From Cardinalis cardinalis (Eukaryota > Chordata > Aves > Passeriformes > Cardinalidae), in contig JACDOX010000106.1 in NCBI GenBank assembly GCA_014549065.1, positions 1,304,366-1,368,365 on the forward strand: a DNA stretch of 64,000 nucleotides. Reading direction: 5' to 3'. Under the pieces are notes generated by a model. That model searched no databases, had not been told where the DNA came from, and worked only from the letters and a program-made list of their open reading frames with translations. The number at the start of each line of letters is the position of its first letter. The stretch's first letter is position 1. Shown here in pieces: positions 12,293 through 47,073 of the stretch. The position numbers and the translations under genes were made by a program.

Positions 12293-14146
12293 TTTATTAT
12301 AAATTGACATGACATACAAAGTTTACTGAACAGAAGTAATTTCATTACTATTTTTGGGGGGATCACCAACTTTTTGTGCAAACAATGCTAGCCTTCTTTT
12401 AAGCATTAAGAGCATAACTGCTTAAGAAATGACATAAGCAATAATTCTAGAACTACATCTCCCCTAAAATAATCTATTTTTTTACATATGTGCACAGCTT
12501 TAGCAAATTAAAGCCAGAGAGAAATGCATGATGTACTATCCAGAGGCATAATTAGAGTTTGCTAAAACTCAAGAGAGCTGGCAATTCCAAGAGTTTGTAA
12601 TGAAAAGCTGCAGTTTCCCTCTTTCCTATTTTGTACACAAAATCAGTGACTAAGAACTTAATACTGGATGACAAATCACATCCACACCATTAGTTAAATA
12701 GTCTCACAGTTAAACACATCTTAAGGACCATCAAAATCAGTATTTACATTTTATAAATTTCTGAAGACACCATTAGAAAGCTTATATACCCCTTCAACAA
12801 ATAGGGAACTGCATTTCATGGTGATGGAATGAAATAAAAAACAAAAAATACCTGTATTTACAGCAGCATTGTTCCTTTATAAATAAAGAATATGAAAAAT
12901 GAAATATTTTAAGGATAATAAAAAATTGAGGTGATGTCACTCAACCACAGTGCTTGCTGGAATTAAACCCTTCGGTGCTGATACTGTACCAGTAGTGAAA
13001 CCACTTTCCATTGGAAAAAATCTGTAAACGTATGCATAAAATGTGTTAACAGCAGTGCAAAACTGCTCAAATATAGTTTAGTCAGCATCTTAGTATCTGT
13101 ATTGAATACAATACATCACAGAATACTTACATAAGAAGTGCAACACATTTTCTGGTCCAATTTTACAGTGCATTTTTCCCTCAAGAGTGGCATCTCAAAA
13201 GCCAAAGCTAAACCCACGGCCTGGCCTTGCAGTCTGTGCTGAGGCGAGAACTTCGAGGGAAGTTGGCGACGCAGCGCCTGCAGACGGACACGAGGCTCCA
13301 GCCTTAGCATGGCACCCAGGATGGGCGACCCCAGGCACAGGGGGCTGCACCCAAACCCTCTCTGTAGCTGTGTAGATGTGTAATAAAAATATAAAGGAGC
13401 TAAATGTTCAAGTTTAAAATGGTACACTGGGCGATCAATACATCAGAATTATCCACGAAACCCAAACTGCTGGTTAAACCTCAAAAAGCCAAGGTGGTAC
13501 TTCACTGTGTCTGGAACGTGAAAAGTCAAGATCTTTCCAAACAGGCACAAGACAAAGGAAGTGCTAAGTTTGCCNACTCTGATAATTTTTAGTGTAAAAA
13601 AATTGATTTGTAATTTATGATCAATTGATAAATGATTTCAAATACAAGGATCAAGGTTAAACTGTAAATAGTCAGACGTTATTTTCACAAAAAGCTAACT
13701 GGAGAATTTCTAAATAAGAAAAGCAGAAACTGTATCCCAATCCCCTTTCCCTAATGTTTCACAAATTCATGGTAGGAAAAACAGCCAGATACAGATGCAA
13801 AAATCTTAATATAAAAAACGGTTTTACATATACTTAAATTATGTAAATTCCATAAAGTTCTTAAGACACTAATTACTAAAATTACAAAAAGATTTTTATA
13901 TTGCTCTTCATGCTCAAACTCTTAGAATATTGTCATTACATCACCAAAACCAATATACATGTAGTACTTGCATAAGTAACTGAATAAAAACCCTGTTTAA
14001 ACAATATCCTTGTTGAAATCATTTATTTCCATCCAGCAGTGCCTGTTTGGAATCTCTGTATTTCTGTGTGTAATTCTTTATAGAGCTCATGCACCCTAGA
14101 ATGTCACTTCAATGCTTGTCCGTTGAATGACAATTGACTTTTGATT
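12293..14146 (-). other. SUZ12: SUZ12 3' UTR (probable) with poly(A) signal
   Basis: This is the AT-rich sequence downstream of the SUZ12 stop on the minus strand. The plus-strand tttatt at 12293-12298 is AATAAA on the SUZ12 strand. It would give a 3' UTR of about 1.85 kb, close to the roughly 2 kb I recall for mammalian SUZ12. Other minus-strand hexamers exist, including an early one at 14022-14027, so the end is not fixed. Confidence 0.45.
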
Positions 14147-36212
<22,066 letters not shown>

Positions 36213-36404
36213 AGGGGTGGCCCCGGGAGGGCCCCGGCGGGACGGAGACCGAGCGGGGCGGGCAGGGCCGGCCGGGGCGGGTGCGTGAGGCGGGGGGGGG
36301 ACGCGCCGCGCTCCAACTCCGCCAAGTCTCCTCCGCCCCGCTCCCCTCAGCGCCGCGGCCGCCGAGCCCGACCGCCGCCGCGCGCCCGCCCCCCGCGCGC
36401 GCCC

Positions 36405-36440
36405 ATTGGCTGCGGGGATGGCGCCGCGCCGCCCCATTGG
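36405..36440 (-). promoter_or_regulatory. Two CCAAT boxes upstream of SUZ12
   Basis: Plus-strand ATTGG at 36405-36409 and 36436-36440 reads CCAAT on the SUZ12 strand. They lie about 195-230 bp upstream of the ATG and 31 bp apart. This is a typical NF-Y arrangement in a CpG-island promoter. The function is inferred from motif and position. Confidence 0.6.
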
Positions 36441-36548
36441 CCGGCGCCGGCCCCGCCCCCGCGTGACGCGCGGATGGTTCTGGAAGCGTTTGGTTGGTCC
36501 GCGCGCTAGGCGCGCGCCCCCCCCACCCCCCGCCTTTGAACTGAATTC

Positions 36549-36556
36549 GCGGGAAA
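36549..36556 (-). promoter_or_regulatory. E2F-like site upstream of SUZ12
   Basis: Plus-strand gcgggaaa is TTTCCCGC on the minus strand, an exact match to the E2F consensus TTTSSCGC, about 340 bp upstream of the ATG. Other PRC2 genes (EZH2, EED) are known E2F targets, so proliferation-linked control is plausible. Binding is inferred only from the motif. Confidence 0.5.
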
Positions 36557-37042
36557 GCGCCGCTCGCGCTCCGGCGCGGGGCATGATGGGTACGGGGGGG
36601 CCCTGCCGGCCTGAGGGGCCGCTCGCCGGACCCCGCCCTCGCACCCCGCCGGCGGCGCTCCGCCCGAGCTGCCCCAGACCCGGGCTGCTCCGAGCCTCGG
36701 CTGCCGCGGCCTCCGCCTCTCCGTGTACCCCCGGCAGCTCCATGCCACCTCCCGCTGCCCCCGCGGCCGCACAGGTGGCTGATGCACCTTTTGCCAGAGG
36801 GACCGTTCCGCTTGTCCGCAGAGCTCAGGAGATAAATTTGTCAAAATAGAAGCTCAGGTATAAATCGGTACCGGTTTTGTGGTGGAAGTGGCCGTGCTGT
36901 GTCGGCCATGAGCTCCCGCTGCTATCTCTTTCTTTAGCTTTAACCTTAGCTAACCGTGAGGGTCCCTCAGAGGAAGGCATAAGAAGTTGCCCATGGGCGC
37001 AGGGAAACTTGAATTCTGAGGTAAAATGTCTCCGGGTTCATC

Positions 37043-37126
37043 AGACCTTCCTCCGTCCCCGGCTTCATCCGGAGACCTTCCTCCGTCCCCGGGAAGCGCC
37101 GCTGGGGCCGAAGCGCCGCTGGGGCC
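37043..37126. repeat. Short GC-rich tandem duplications
   Basis: The 20-mer agaccttcctccgtccccgg occurs at 37043-37062 and again at 37073-37092, a 30-bp period. It is followed directly by two copies of the 17-mer gaagcgccgctggggcc (37093-37109 and 37110-37126). They lie at the outer edge of the SUZ12 CpG island. Confidence 0.9.
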
Positions 37127-38707
37127 GGAGCCCCGAGAGCCGCGGCGGGGCCGGGCTCGGGCCGGGGCTGCTGTCAGGGCAGCGGCTCCGTGAGAAACGC
37201 CGGCTCCGCTCCGGCCGTGGGGAAATTCAGCAGCGGCTCCATTTAATCACCTCCTTATCAGCAGTGGCAGCTCATACACAAAAGGCTTCGGCAGCCCTCC
37301 GTTCTGTTTGCTTTCCTTTGCAAAACTTCTCCGGGGTAATTGTATAGGGTAGGGTAAGAATGGTCTATGTGTGAAATACAGCCTTGAATTCTGATACCAG
37401 ATACAACTGCTGGCACCCCATCATCTCAGTTTATCTTCTAATTTCTAGCATTAAGAGAAATTAACTTAGTGATAGATATTAAGAGGAAAACCATCTATGA
37501 AAGTCAGTCATGCTGTAAATGTGCCTTACGTTACCAATAAAGGGAGATTCTAAAGTGATTTCTCATCTGTCCCTTATTAACCTGATTATGTTTAAAAAGT
37601 ATATGTATATGCACCCCAAATATTCAAATAAACAAGTCTTTGTTGATTACTATCCCCTTCTTTTTGCTTTTTCTGCCGTACCATTTATCTTTCATTTTTG
37701 CTCTGGAAAGATCTTTTCTCCCCTTTTTTCCTNCTCCTTCCCTCATCAGGCATTAATGTTTTACTTGCAAGCTTTTCAGCCTTTTGCTTCAGCCTTAATT
37801 TTCTTACATTTTTATAAATTCATTGTTGTCACCACTTTATCTACATTGTATTTTCTTCCTCTAAACAATACTGTTAAATATTTTATCCTGCTTATAATTG
37901 TCTCTGCTTAGTATTCCAGCTTCTTTATCTTTTATTTCCCACCCAATTTCTCTACAGCCACTTGTAACTGAATATTTCATTTCATGCCAGCCTCTCACTC
38001 CTGGCAGCAGCACTGTTTGATGCACTGCACATTTTTGAGGACCTCATATGTAATTTCTTTGCTCATAATACCTGGGACTTCCTGGTGATGCTTCTGATGT
38101 TCAGTGTTTGGGAGGCTGGACTCAGGCTAGAGACCAGCAGTATCCCAAATTATGGGTATCTTTAGGTGATCAGAGGCTGAGTTGGAGGCCAGTGACGCCC
38201 TGTTACAAGTGACACAATTTATCAATATTGAAGTATGTGTGAGAAAGATTCCTCAATGTTGCACAACTGCAATTCAGTCNTTGGAAGTTGTTTATTGCCT
38301 GATCTATTCCTGTTTCCTCCCAACTGCTTCCAAGCCTCTGTTGCTTCTGGTAGGTCATCCTCCTAAATTTCAGAAGGAGACAGAGGGCAACCTTCCAAGC
38401 AGGAGTAAAAGATAATTCAGCAATTAATCTCTGCCATTGAGTTGGATCTGCTTGTGAACAGAGGNACTAGGGCTGTGACTCCTGCCTTGAGTGAGACAAC
38501 ACAGGGCAGCAGCACATCTGTGTGTGAGCCCTCTGGAAAGGTAGGACTGGCTGCCAAACAGGAGCACTTTGGTAGCTTGAGCCTGTTTTCCTTAGTTGGT
38601 AAAGAGTCTCTTCCTTTTTAAACTTGTTTAGATTTGCTGCCCTGGGCTGTTCATATGTCCTTAAGGAGCACAGAGTATTCATGAGGTACCGTCCTCAAAA
38701 ACTCTGA

Positions 38708-38862
38708 AATGTCATTCCCCATCCCTGGGAGTGTTCAAGGCCAGGCTGGATGAGGCNTGGAGCAGCTTGATCTAGTGCAAGGTGTCCCTGNCCATGGCAC
38801 AAGTTGAAAGGAGCTTCAAAGTCCTTCTCAACCAAACCATTCTGTGATTCTATGATTCATTC
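38708..38862 (+). mobile_element. CR1 LINE 3' fragment
   Basis: Plus-strand phrases include 'gtgttcaaggccaggctgga', 'tggagcagcttgatctagtg', 'aaggtgtccctgnccatggc' and the terminal 'attctgtgattctatgattc' repeats, the hallmark CR1 3' end. It is 5'-truncated to about 155 bp. Confidence 0.93.
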
Positions 38863-40795
38863 TATATTTGGAGCTTCACTGAATGGGTGGCTAGAAAAAG
38901 CACAGGTCAATCATATTTACAAGTAATTTTTATTTGCACAATTAGAAGCAAGATAATTTCCTTTAAGAAATATATAAATAATTTCCTTTAAGAAAGATGG
39001 AAATCANAACAGTTTCTTCAGAAGAAATGAGCTGTGGTGTGAGACTGTTGTGTCCTTGACCTGCCTGGTAATATAGACCCCTATAGATTTTACAGATGCA
39101 TTTATTAAAACNATTTTTCTTAACATTAAAACATTTTTCTTGTGTACATCTATAATCAGATAACNGAAAGTTTGCCATGTGTAGCAGATGACACTGAAAA
39201 TGTGTTTTCTAATANTCTAAAAAAGATGCAATGCAATAGAGTGTGCCTGCCTGAAATTCACATAAACTGGTCAAATTAAAGCAGTAGAAGATTGTGATAC
39301 TGTATCTTTTTGCCATAAAGATAAAAAGTACCCTAACAGAATGTAGGGGGCAAAAAAGCGGTTTACTAAGTTTAAGATGACAAGTGGAAGAAACAAACAA
39401 TTGCAAACCAGGAGTGCTGTTGGAACAAAACCCTGAAATGAAAGCAGAAGTAGGTGGCAGAGGTGCTTTCATGCTGTGTCAGATTTTCAGTCTTGAGATG
39501 GTCAATCCATTCTTGTTTTCACATCCTGTTAGTGGGATTTGCATGTGATATCCAAAAGATCAGATTTGTTTCCTGCAGATTGAAAGCATATGCTACTTGT
39601 AAATCTCTCTTTCCTATGGCTTTTTGCAGACTGTGCATGCCCAGCATTCCTGTCATCTTTAATGGAAGAACTGCAGTGATTTTCCCCCTTCAGATATATA
39701 TGTAAAAGAACATGCATATTTTATAGCCCTTTATGGATTTTTGTTTCATTTCATAGTTACATGATTTTGTTGATTGCCTGTAGTACCCCTATGGCCACAC
39801 TACTTTCCANCTTCCAGTCCTCCAAATTACTGTGTTTCAGCACAAGAATATTCACAAAAGATCTTCTTTTTTTTTTTAAGGAGAAAGAAATACTTGTGTA
39901 TTTGGAACTCAGTCTAAATGAAGGTTCTGTCAGTATTTTTATACTGCTTTCCTCACATTTTTAAACATAGATCTGTCTATATAGATTGTTAGCAGCTAAC
40001 TAAATACTACTACAGATCAGTTTATCTTCTGGGAAATTAATATTGCATGTAACTTTGGAACAAAACAGCGCTTGTGCGCTAAATATATAAACTTTTGGTC
40101 AGTCTTCATTAAGGATTGGTTCCAGATTTGGGCCATCCTGAAAGGCAGGGTCAGTATTTATTAGGGAACATTGTTATTCCCCACTGGTAAGGCACTGGAG
40201 TTGGGTGTTCAGGGTGTTGTTGAGAATAACAAATCCTCAGTGACTGTTCTGGGTACCTCTGTTTCTTAATTTTGGCCTTGAGCTAATGAGCAGAGTCAGT
40301 GGGATTCAAGGGCATTCAGTATGGAAAAGNCTTTAATACTCCACTCCTCTGGTTAAATCCAGACCTTGCTTCTTGTTGTTTTCATGCACCCAGGTTCTCC
40401 TTCTCCCACCCTGTCCCCAAACACAGGTTTTCCATGGGAGAAGTGAGGACACACAAATGCTCCAGAACCAAGACAAAGAAAACCACCTCATGCATAGATG
40501 GGAAGCTCCCATCTGTGTCACTGTACTCCAAAACCAGACCCATTTCAGTGGCACCTCTTTCTTTCATTTACACAAATAAACTTCCCTAGGTGCTCAGTTA
40601 ACTTCGCCTGCAATAGTTATTAATTCATTTTTCAGTTCACATTTTTTATTTTNGTTCTGATTTAATGTAGATCAACAGTAATTGGCCACGGAACTTGTTA
40701 GATAAGTTACTCTTCCCTACCTACTTGGAAAACAAAAGTCAACACCCACTAAGTGTTTTCCCAGACTGTTGTAAACAGAGACTACATAATATTGC

Positions 40796-41075
40796 ACCTG
40801 GAGAAAGGGAGCAGTTCCAGCTCCNNNNNNNNNNNNNNNNNNNNNNNNNNNNNNNNNNNNNNNNNNNNNNNNNNNNNNNNNNNNNNNNNNNNNNNNNNNN
40901 NNNNNNNNNNNNNNNNNNNNNNNNNNNNNNNNNNNNNNNNNNNNNNNNNNNNNNNNNNNNNNNNNNNNNNNNNNNNNNNGTAACAGCACAGGAGCAGTTC
41001 CAGCTCCCTGAGTAACAGCACAGGAGCAGTAACAGCACAGGAGCAGTTTCAGCTCCCTGAGCAACAGCACAGGAG
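40796..41075 (+). repeat. Minisatellite with about 32-bp unit, interrupted by a gap
   Basis: The unit starts gtaacagcacaggagcagtt and continues ccagctccctga (32 bp). A full copy is at 40980-41011, a shortened 17-bp copy at 41012-41028, a full variant copy at 41029-41060 and a partial copy to 41075. The sequence just left of the gap (about 40809-40824, gagcagttccagctcc) is the same motif. The run of N therefore replaces more copies of the array. Confidence 0.92.
40825..40979. other. Assembly gap (155 N)
   Basis: An uninterrupted run of N with minisatellite units on both sides. The true length is probably unknown and could be much greater. Confidence 0.99.
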
Positions 41076-44000
41076 TGGGTGCAGTACTGGGTGTATTTGG
41101 GATGGCAGGATTATGCTGCTGTTGGGGTGGAAGTTCTCAGTTTCAGTCTAGTTTTTCTGCATATTAGTGTACAGTGCTGCCCTGGTTTAATAAGCAGGGA
41201 ACTCAGCAAAGAGAAAATAAACTTTGCTGTAAGGGAAGCATTGTGGAGCACAGCAAAAGGGAAGACTTGGGATCCCACACAGGAACCCAAGTGTAGCCAT
41301 GAATGTCCTGTGTGTGTGAGAGGTTGACAGAGCAGCCACTTGTGATTCTCATTCACGTGTTTGGCTGGAGACTGCTTTTGTACAGAGCTGCTCAAATGTA
41401 TTCCAGGAGCACAGCACTCAAGGAACTTGGCCCTCAGGGAATTTAATGCACCCACAATGCCCAGCTTTCAGCCAGCAGGTTGCTCGTGTGTCTTGAGTTA
41501 TTGCAGGGAGTGAAAAGTGAATGCACAGGATGTTTTGCACCAGGCAGTCTCTTGCCTTCTGCTTTCACATGGTGAACAATCAGTGAGAATTAGTAGTCAG
41601 AATTGCTTAGGACTTGTTTCTTAGAGTTCTCTTAGTGATGGTTTACCGTATTTTTCATNACTCTTCTACACTGAAATTTTTTTCCTGATTTTCAGTTAAT
41701 GATTTCTTTTTGCTTGGTGGCTTTTTAGCAGTAGTGTTTGTCATTAGAATCGAGATAGTGAACTAAAACTACTTGTTTCAAAAGCATTGTGAAAAGCCTA
41801 GACCAAATAAAATTATTTGCTCTAGAAAGGTAGGACATCTCTTAAGATGATTAAAATGTAAAACCAGAAATATACTAACTACACAGAAAAAATCCATGCC
41901 AAATCTTGACATTTAAATAGTTAACACATGGAAATGAACTAGGAATCATTCTAGTTCATGCTGTAACTTCAGAGATGCAGTATGTGTAACATACAAAACT
42001 GTCAAAAAATGATTCTAAGTGAACTTTCAGTATTTGTGTTCTCTTAATTGAGTCCCGGAAACTGTGAAAGATATGGCAACTGAAACACTTCAGATGCAAA
42101 CTTAATGATTAAACTCAGAAATGCAGAGATCAAAGAGAAACTGCTGGGAAGATCTGAGAATTAAGTCAGTTACAGATGTAAATAGAAGTTTCTGAACAAA
42201 AGGTCTGTTGACAGTGCAAGAATGAAATCTTCAATCACTCAAAAAGAAAAATATTGAAGGATCAAAGAACATGTCAATAGATAGTAAAATAAAACCTCAA
42301 CTGAATTAGTTAGCTAATTAATTTCAGCTTTAAGTAGGGGATAAGTTTTAACAGGGACCAATTCTTTCTTTTGTGGCTAAACCAAGTACAGATTAATAAA
42401 GTGAGAATTTGGAATTTTATCACCATTAGTTACTTAAAGGATAAGATCAGGGCAGAAACTGTGTTCCCAGTGTTTACCAGTTAGCACAGATACACAAAAT
42501 TCACACATGGGAAAACATCTAAATGTTTCATAGGAGAGTTATCAGGGGTTTCATGTTATCTGGGGTTTCACATGCCAGAGGTTGCTTCACAACACTTCTA
42601 CAAGAGTTTATCTTGTTTTTGGAATGCTGCTTGGAGGATATGATTCTGCACACTATAATCTGAATTATCCATACTCCAGAAGTAGTTTTACTGGTTGTTG
42701 TCATGACTGTGCTCAAAGTACTTTTACCATGCCAAAACCATCTCTATAGAAGGATGTGAGAAACACAGTAGGAGGCAAATTGTGACCAATCCTAATTCCA
42801 GTTTTTGGAAGGTGAAATAAATCTGTATGTGGTATAGTGTATGCTTTTTGTTGTACCAGTACATTTGATGCTGGCACCAACATGCTTGCATTTAAAAGAT
42901 ATGAGGCTTTGCTCTGAGGAAGTTCTATCTTTCCCAAAATTGCTACTTATGACATAGGTCACCCAAGGCCATGCCACAGTTTCACCCACCCTTCGAAACA
43001 CAGATAGGTTAGTGAGGTAAATTAAGCTTAGCATGACTCTGCTCCCCAGACCTCTGGCAACAGACAAGAAATAAATTAAATTAAAGATAATTAAGCAATA
43101 TATTTTGTGGTGTTGACATTTTGGCGGTAGGTAGGGAAGATGACTGATACAGTTTCAAATTGTTGAAATGTGACTGGCATTCCACTGGGTTATGAACTGG
43201 CAACTAGGACATGATGACTGACTAGTTGTAACTGCCCTGCTGCACTTAGACAGACTGTCAGCTACTCACCAACCAGCCAAATGACAAAATCAAATTAAAA
43301 GGCACACTCAGAGCCACTACTGTGCAAGCCCCTGGAGACCCTGAATAAGCAGATGGNTCTTATACTGAGTGCCAGATGTGAATTGGCAAGGAAACAATTC
43401 CAGAGGCATCATTCCCCTTCACTGGAAATTCCCTGTGTATAGATGTTCAGATCTCGGGGCAAAACAGAATGCCTCAAATTGAGTAGGAGAAAAAATCTGA
43501 TTCATAAAAATTCAAGTTCAGAGCCAATGCATGTGAAACCCCCAAGAAAGTAAAGGTTTTGCCTTTTAAAAGAGATGACATGTACAGTATCAGATAATAG
43601 TTCTGTTAAGGCATTAAATGAAAGTATTTATATTTGTTGGTTTGGGGTTTTTTTACCACTTAGAGCTGAAAAAAGAGAAGAATGAGTGAATGAAATTCCT
43701 GGAGGGATTCAGATCTAAAGTCACAGGGTCAGTGCCAGCAAGCTGCAAGAGTAAAGCAGTGCATTGACAAAGACCAGCATTTTTCTATCAGAATGGAAAA
43801 AATAACATCTGTCTAGGACATGTACCAGGATTAATCCTGGTATGGAAAGTCCAACTGTCCAACTGCAAAGTCTTAAATCTAAATTTTTGGATGCTCAGAG
43901 TGGAATTGCAGTGATGAAACCACTATTTATTCAGACTGACTGTTGGTTTTGGCAGGGGTGAAACCAAATGATCATGTAAATTATTTTAATTACAAAACTA

Positions 44001-45432
44001 AGGAAGGTAATGTAGTCCAAAATTTGGGTTAGTCTATTTTTGAGAGTAAATTCCAAACTGCTTTATTAACAGATGTGCTCATATATCTTTAAATCAAAGT
44101 CCCACATGCTCAGTAAATGCTTTGAGGGCTTTGTTAAAAATATATCCCCAAGGGATGAACCACTGGCTCAACTGAAGTCAGTGGAAACTTCTCAATTATT
44201 TTCATGAGGCCATAACATTACTCTCATTGTTTAAAAGGCATTTTCATAAAGTACATGTTAATTGTAACATACTGTACATCTGGGGGCATCTTCTAAAAAG
44301 CTATAATTGTTCCTGCACTCAAGTGGTAAAATAGCAGAAATTTAAAAGATAGATATAAATCAATTTGTAATTTAAATATTTGTCTTATGCACATTAACCA
44401 TTAAATGTTTTAACATAGACAACACTTAAAGGAAATCCACTGTGATTATTCCTAATTCACAACGTATCCATTGCTTGCTGACATGATCTATAAATACTAA
44501 GCTGTGACAGCTTGCCAGAACTTCTCCATAAGGACCCACTGACNGAGTTTTCCTAAAGAGACTTTATAAAGGCAGCAAACTGTGGGACCCTGCAGTTGGC
44601 AGCTGCAGCAGTTGTTTCTCCAGTTTTCCCAATAAGATTTGTTGAAATTCTCTGTATCGCAACGTCTTTATTGGTAATGGATCCCTCCTTAATTTGCACT
44701 GATGCATTTGGAATGTCAGCTTCCAAAACAAGGCACATGGGAGGCATTTAAAGTAGATTTTATGAAAGGGAAATGAACAAAGAGCATGTCAGGTTCCATT
44801 TTGATTTGCATGACAAATCCAGCATGCAGTGTTCTGGTGGGTCGGGCTGAGCTTGCCTGCCACTCACGGCATTTGTCACTTTGGTATGAGCACTTTTGAC
44901 AGTCCGTTATGTTAATTGTTCTAAGGATTGTTTTGCTGGAGGAAGAAAAGGAAAGGCATTTTTATTTTTGTACTTGTTCCATCTACAGGAAAGGAGGGAT
45001 ATCTGAGGGAACAAAAAATGTTTTCAATTGGGTTTTGATCTATTTTTTTTGTAAATAATCCTGCGAGGTCATCAACAAAGNTCAGTATTTCAAATCTTAT
45101 TGTTACTCACTCTGTGGTTTTGAGTGGGAAGTACCAGGCCCCTAAACTAGAAACTTGGGGAGTCTATTGTTTTGGTGCACACCATTCTTTGATCCTTTGA
45201 GTCCCACAGTGATGGGTCCTGCAGAGTGGTTTGTGCTGTGCCTATGTGCTTCTATGGGATGATATTGTGGTGCTTTGACAAGTGCTAGCAAGAAATTTAA
45301 TGCCCTCTGGGGCCTTGTTGGACACCCATTGTTATCAGTGTGTGGGGAACTCTCAGACCTGTTGGTAGATCTGTGCATGGGACTGAATTCTCCTGGAGGC
45401 ACGTTCAAGGTGGAGGTTGCTGCGGCCCCTGA

Positions 45433-45708
45433 GGGTGCACACACTTCATCATCTACATCAAAACAGTTATGGATGGTTTGGTGATTTTCAAAGTTCCTGA
45501 CCTACTTCAGGTGGCAGAACACTGGAGGTTGCTCACAGAAGAGTATTTTCAGACTGACAGAACAATCAAAGTTTCAGAAGACTCTGTTGTTTATGTTGGT
45601 GTCTCTCACCAAAATCAGTTACTGCTGATTTTCAGCCAAAGAAGAGCTGAATTGTTAAAGAGAGAGGAGAGCAAGAAGATAGAAATAGAATTTTCCAGAA
45701 GTTTTCAG
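45433..45708 (+). other. Unassigned exon-like open frame
   Basis: One frame is open from just after a TGA at 45430-45432 to 45738, and an ATG lies at 45469. The stretch after a possible acceptor (ctacttcag/gtggc at about 45512) reads as a mixed hydrophilic peptide containing VAEHWRLLTEEYF and later KREESKKIEIEFSRSFQ. It then meets a plausible donor, TTTTCAG/gtaatg at 45709, which would make a 197-nt exon. No partner exon and no family was recognised. It could be a decayed retroelement or gene relic, an exon of an unknown gene or chance. Confidence 0.25.
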
Positions 45709-47073
45709 GTAATGGCTGGCATTTCCCTTTTCAATTAATAACTCCTACGCTCATGTAGTGCTGTCATTTACATGTTGGGGTCTACATGCACCATGACAGA
45801 TTAGCTCTAAGTACAGAAAGCTTTTTAGTATAAAATCATGCACTCAGATGCAAGAATGCTCTAATGAAGTGAAAGAACTCAGTAGTAATTCCAATCACAC
45901 TCTTGCTCAGNAATTCAGTGTGCTAATGTTACTTTTGATGCCAAGTACCATTCTCCTTAAGGNCTATTTTAGTAAAATCTGTGGACTTGCACAAGAATCA
46001 GCTTGAGCTAGTGCATCTCAATNTATCAAACCCAATATAATTAACAAGTTACTGGTGATTATGAACAACACTCTTCCACCACCACTGAGGACTGCTGTGC
46101 TGCTTTACTGAAAGCTGAACCCAGTGGGAGGTGAACTCACTCACCTTTAGGTCCCAAGGGACTGAAGGCTTTGGCTCACCAGCGGGGGTGGCTGTGCTGG
46201 GAGGGCCGTGCCAATCGCCCTCCAATTGTGCAGGACATTCAGTGTAGGACAAGGGAGTCTCCAAGGAGGACAGTCTCCCTCAGGAATTGCCCTTGTCCTT
46301 GCAGGATGGGTAAGGGGTCCCTTGGCACCAGGCAGCTGCAANCCAGAGCTGCCTGGGTCACCAACTTCTGCATGCAGCACCAGTCTGTACTTCTTGGCCT
46401 TGTGACTAGATGTTGCCTCTCCATTTCCTGGTAGCTTTTCTGTTTGGTACTTCTGGGAAAATCATGTCATTATTTCCTGTCAGAATGAAAAGTTGCTAAA
46501 CATGTCCCACTAAGAATTAGTTTAGTTTTTTCCTANTTGGTCCCAAAATTGAAAAAAGCCACCACAAATCCAAGGCACAGCAGGTGAAAAAAAATTACTG
46601 CTGTTCTTGATAGTTCTTATAAAGTATTTAGTCTTACCTGTGTTTTTAACAAAAGTCAATTGCTCAGATACTTACTCTGTACTTGGCAACACCTGTTGAA
46701 AACTTTAACTGTAAAGGGAAAAATAATTCACTTTTTTTTTTTTGCTGTTATGTACTAATTCTGTGCCAGAAGACCTCTTGCCCTTAGTCTGCTGCCTCTT
46801 CCTCTTGTACTTGTTTTTTCAGAGACAAACACCTGCCTTTTCCCCCAGGAGGGAGCAATGACAGGGTAGATTTGGAAGTTGAGTTGGTTCTGTGGCTGAC
46901 CAGCTCAGTGACAGCAGTGACAAGTCAAAGCTAAGCAGCAGATACTGCTGTGGATAACATGCATTTAAGCAATTTTCTCAAGAAATTATCTCACATCTCA
47001 ATTGATATTTTCTGGAACATCCCTAATTTCAGAAACAAAAATTTACTGTTGCCTGTTTTTATTGTCAGTTTTC

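Larger units (their letters stand above)
37350..47070. other. Intergenic region between SUZ12 and UTP6
   Basis: About 9.7 kb, mostly AT-rich, between the divergent SUZ12 and UTP6 promoters. It contains a CR1 fragment, a minisatellite with an assembly gap and one exon-like ORF near 45.5 kb, each listed separately. I recognised no conserved protein-coding gene. The remaining open frames are short and of unremarkable composition. Confidence 0.6.

Noticed and set aside
36877..37347. 156-codon plus-strand frame upstream of SUZ12
   Set aside because: Runs through GC-rich tandem repeats; no similarity or splice support for a divergent gene.
40980..41075. Possible CRISPR-like repeat array
   Set aside because: Repeats are adjacent with no unique spacers, in a vertebrate intergenic region; this is a minisatellite.
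42713..43067. Minus-strand frames in the SUZ12-UTP6 interval
   Set aside because: Short, overlapping, no convincing splice sites or recognised family.
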